From: CAZABP01 sp964483245
Lineage (GTDB): Bacteria; Planctomycetota; UBA1135; UBA2386
DNA: 27,658 nucleotides
Reading direction: 5' to 3'
NCBI GenBank assembly: GCA_964483245.1
Contig: CAZABP010000056.1
Coordinates: 1-27,658 of the forward strand
Part shown: positions 25,677-27,658 of the stretch, in pieces
Numbering within the stretch: the first letter of the stretch is position 1
How the letters are laid out: the number at the start of each line of letters is the position of its first letter
Position numbers and translations under genes: made by a program
Notes under the pieces: model-generated
The model's database searches: none
Told to the model about the DNA's origin: nothing
The model's input: only the letters and a program-made list of their open reading frames with translations

Positions 25677-26219
25677 ATGGCACTCACCTACCGCGATCTC
25701 ACGCCGAGTGTTCGGCGAAAGATGGTCGAAGAGTTCGACCGGGACGGGCAGAACTACTACCGCAGCAAGCGGCTGACGGGTGACGGGAGTACACGATGGC
25801 CCGAGCTGCTCCGAGCGGCCTTGGAGTCCGGGTCGGACGAATCACTGGCGGAACAACTTCGCTCGCAGGGTCTGCTCCAGGCAAACGAATCCACCAAGAA
25901 AACCAGCACCAAGGCCGTGCCTTGGGATGCTGCAGACACACTGTCGGAGGGGCAGTTCAACCACTACTACATCCGCGCCCTGTGCCGAGAGGCGATCGAA
26001 CACGGCGAGAACGAGGTCATGGTCTACCGAGCCAAGGCCGTTGGCGAGGAACGGGAGCAGTCTCGCCGACTGATCGGTCGCTCACTTCCCTGCCAAGCCG
26101 TACTGGCTGCGCTCCAGGCGAATCCCGGAATCGGCGACTACGAAGGGTTGCCTGGTGGTGCGAACTCCACAATCACGGTCACGCGTGCTTCGGCCAAGGG
26201 GAGGAGCGAGGAGCTGTAG
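25677..26219 (+). CDS. Conserved-looking protein of unknown function (cargo)
   Basis: This is a 180-residue soluble protein. The N-terminal part (MALTYRDLTPSVRRKMVEEF, then YYRSKRLTGDG) and central VPWDAADTLSEGQFNHYYIR, ALCREAIEHGENEVMVYRAK read like a family I have seen as uncharacterised genes near mobile or defence loci: a helical half, then a FNxxYIRALCRxAI signature, then a small beta region ending GLPGGANSTITV. I cannot name a fold or activity. The start is ATG 25677, with ACGGAG five bases upstream; the longer frame upstream lacks a ribosome site. It follows the nuclease-like gene and may work with it. Confidence 0.7.
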   Translation: MALTYRDLTPSVRRKMVEEFDRDGQNYYRSKRLTGDGSTRWPELLRAALESGSDESLAEQLRSQGLLQANESTKKTSTKAVPWDAADTLSEGQFNHYYIRALCREAIEHGENEVMVYRAKAVGEEREQSRRLIGRSLPCQAVLAALQANPGIGDYEGLPGGANSTITVTRASAKGRSEEL

Positions 26220-26304
26220 TGGTTGGTGCTGATTCCTTCGCAACCGAATCCATCGGCTCGTGTGCGCAGAAAACCTCTGCCGAAGCGTGGCCCTTGACGT
26301 AAAA

Positions 26305-26333
26305 CGGCCGGCGAGGACAGGTCTCGCCGGCCG
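26305..26333 (-). terminator. Perfect 11-bp hairpin; terminator for minus-strand transcription
   Basis: CGGCCGGCGAG (26305-26315) pairs exactly with CTCGCCGGCCG (26323-26333) around GACAGGT. On the minus strand the stem is followed directly by TTTT (26304-26301), the classic intrinsic terminator form. On the plus strand an A-rich tract follows instead of a T-run. It may stop antisense reading from the right into the cargo genes. Confidence 0.6.
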
Positions 26334-26403
26334 ATCGAGAAAACGGAAACGGCCCGCGGCAGGAGAACCGCGGTGTTCTGATCATCGAGGAATCGAACAC
26401 CGC

Positions 26404-26868
26404 ATGCAACGCCACCAAGCCGCCGTTCTCGACTCGCTGGAGGATCGAATCGCACGCGCGCGACGGACCGGGCTCCCGGTCGTGCTGACCGTCCGCAATC
26501 GTTGTCCGCGCTGCGGATCAAGCAACGTGCGCCGCGACGGAACGCCGGAAGGAGTCGGGCGCTGCTTCTGCCGTGCGTGCGGATCGGCCTACCGGGCGAT
26601 CGCCGCAGATCCCGGCGAGGTGACCGTCGCGCCGCGCCGTGATGCGGAAGTGACGGGAATCGACGCCGCGTTTCCGAAGATCCGAGGCGGCACCGTTGCG
26701 GCGCGTTGCGACGGGATCGCCGCGGACACCGCGGCGGAGGTCGCGCACGTGCTCGCGGACTACCCCGTGCGGTTGGCGACGGTCAGAACCGAGCGACGCG
26801 TCAGCGCTGGACTCGAGCCGCTTGCGGCCGACCTGAAACTGATGCAGCGCGCCGCTGGCATGGCATGA
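26404..26868 (+). CDS. Zinc-ribbon protein of unknown function
   Basis: This is a 154-residue protein. Residues 34-59 form a zinc ribbon: CPRC (34-37), a basic VRRDGTPEGVGR loop, and CRAC (56-59) with an extra Cys54. The pattern CPxC...G.GR(Y/C)xCxxC resembles the ribbons of transposase-accessory (InsA-like) and phage proteins. The C-terminal half is Ala/Val-rich and helical (DGIAADTAAEVAHVLADYP). ATG 26404 is chosen because the upstream frame crosses the hairpin region; a GAGGAAT purine tract lies about 12 bases upstream. It converges with the next minus-strand gene, leaving five bases between stops. Nucleic-acid or protein binding is likely; the function is unknown. Confidence 0.65.
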   Translation: MQRHQAAVLDSLEDRIARARRTGLPVVLTVRNRCPRCGSSNVRRDGTPEGVGRCFCRACGSAYRAIAADPGEVTVAPRRDAEVTGIDAAFPKIRGGTVAARCDGIAADTAAEVAHVLADYPVRLATVRTERRVSAGLEPLAADLKLMQRAAGMA

Positions 26869-26873
26869 CTGAT

Positions 26874-27281
26874 TCAGCGAGCTTGCGCACGCACCTCCTC
26901 GGCGTGCATCTCGCGCAGCAGCCCGTGCGTGAAGTTGCGTGCGTCGACGGCGGCTTGCACGGCATTCCGGAAGTCCGTCTGCGCGATTCCGAGACGCAAC
27001 GCCTTCTCCTCTGGGTCTGCTGCCCGCACTGCCGACAGCATCGACTTGCAACACGCTTCGGCATGCTCCTTGATCTGCTGCACCATTGCCTCGTCCGACG
27101 CAGCCAGGAGGCGGTCCAGGAATGCAGAGGCCGCGATGCCGTGCTTGAGATCGTTGCGCGTGCCGGCAGCCGCCTGCGCCTCGGATGCTGATGGCATTGC
27201 GCAGCAAGCCAACAGCGCGGCCGCGACAACCAGGAGCATGCGCTGCACGACGCGAGAACCGGACCACTGGATCGACTTCAT
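26874..27281 (-). CDS. Small exported protein, possible lipoprotein
   Basis: This is a 135-residue protein with a signal sequence: basic SGSRVVQR, then a hydrophobic core MLLVVAAALLACCAMPSASE. LLAC resembles a lipobox, so it could be lipid-anchored; cleavage after SEA by signal peptidase I is the alternative. The mature part is helical and charged (FLDRLLAASDEAMVQQIKEH, AVQAAVDARNFTHGLLREMH) and carries two Cys near position 75. The start is ATG 27281 with GGTGAGGAG upstream. Export suggests either host DNA resuming or element cargo; the window does not decide. Confidence 0.75.
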   Translation of the reverse strand: MKSIQWSGSRVVQRMLLVVAAALLACCAMPSASEAQAAAGTRNDLKHGIAASAFLDRLLAASDEAMVQQIKEHAEACCKSMLSAVRAADPEEKALRLGIAQTDFRNAVQAAVDARNFTHGLLREMHAEEVRAQAR

Positions 27282-27299
27282 GACAAGCTCCTCACCTAG

Positions 27300-27658
27300 A
27301 CACCGCGCCGACTCGTGGCTCGCCCAGCAAGCGTAATCGAACAGGCACTCAGCCCGTGGGTCCGCTCCAAGGACGCGCACTCGAAGTAACGCGTCCGCCA
27401 TCAGACGCGTCGGGCCCGGGGCTATTCCATGCCAGTCCTGGGCAGTCACGTTGCCGCGGCACGTGCGATCCGGTCCCGCGGCTGACGGCCGCACAAGCGC
27501 CGCGCACCGCGCGTAGGAGCTGCATCGGCCGCGAGACCGGGATGCCGGCATCATCAACAGCGCTTACCGTTCCTCGCCCGTCCTCGCGGAACAGCGGTGC
27601 CGTCTGTACACCTTCGCATCTCAGCCCCACTCTCGTGGCGGTAACCACTGTCGGAACT
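27300..27658. other. Right-edge stretch without a supported gene
   Basis: A minus-strand open frame (27349-27648) has reasonable codon use but no recognisable domain or ribosome site, and it could be a fragment of a gene cut by the window edge. No tRNA fragment or copy of the attachment sequence is visible. Confidence 0.3.

Noticed and set aside
15045..26868. Conjugative element (ICE) interpretation
   Set aside because: No relaxase, coupling protein or type IV secretion gene is visible. It is kept only as an alternative because the right end is missing.
26518..27267. 249-codon minus-strand frame at the right end
   Set aside because: It overlaps the signal-peptide protein in another frame and the zinc-ribbon gene. 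Arg/Gly-rich, no domain.

Overview
The window is high-GC bacterial DNA, most likely from a planctomycete or a close relative. This is an inference from gene families, not a taxonomic assignment. The clues are a secreted squalene-cyclase/prenyltransferase-repeat protein, a tyrosine integrase with a planctomycete-style basic linker (TPSQRRRKRKPRKE), and a small DUF1580-like helix-turn-helix protein next to that integrase. There are two blocks: ordinary chromosome (about 1-14967) and a mobile element beginning at a tRNA-Pro gene (14968-15044) and running to or beyond the right edge.

Chromosomal block. Reading leftward on the minus strand are a secreted amidohydrolase, a MATE exporter, DnaK, an aldo/keto reductase, PurD, a Fur-family repressor and an NtrC-type sigma-54 response regulator. 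The fur and regulator genes overlap, and the regulator's histidine kinase is not in the window. On the plus strand are a SAM methyltransferase almost touching a saccharopine-dehydrogenase-like gene, the secreted cyclase-repeat protein and a predicted outer-membrane barrel. A GT4 glycosyltransferase lies on the minus strand just before the tRNA. Two kinds of REP-like DNA carrying a GGGGTC(A/T)GA core are present: a perfect 18-bp-stem hairpin at 1-41 and three tandem degenerate copies at 13604-13747.

Mobile block. The tRNA-Pro(UGG) gene is complete, with CCA encoded. It is followed by a perfect 14-bp palindrome and the integrase, then an unknown gene and a tightly coupled chain of genes with ATGA/GTGA overlaps: the DUF1580-like HTH gene with a small unknown gene, then (after a hairpin) a small unknown gene, a DnaB-family replicative helicase, and two more unknown genes. 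After a roughly 0.9-kb low-coding stretch with repeated GGTCCT motifs comes a gene whose product looks like a phage small terminase (Nu1 type). Four short genes follow, one a long coiled coil. Next is less GC-biased cargo: a winged-helix/PD-(D/E)XK nuclease candidate, a conserved-looking protein of unknown function, and a zinc-ribbon protein. A minus-strand exported protein closes the window.

Interpretation. Integrase at a tRNA, an excisionase-like HTH, a replication helicase and a TerS-like protein are present. No large terminase, portal, capsid, tail, lysis, relaxase or type IV secretion gene can be seen. This is the gene logic of a phage satellite (PICI-like island) that replicates itself and redirects a helper phage's packaging, carrying possible defence cargo. 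This is the main hypothesis. The right attachment site was not found, so the element may be a satellite, a decayed prophage or another integrative element that continues past the window.
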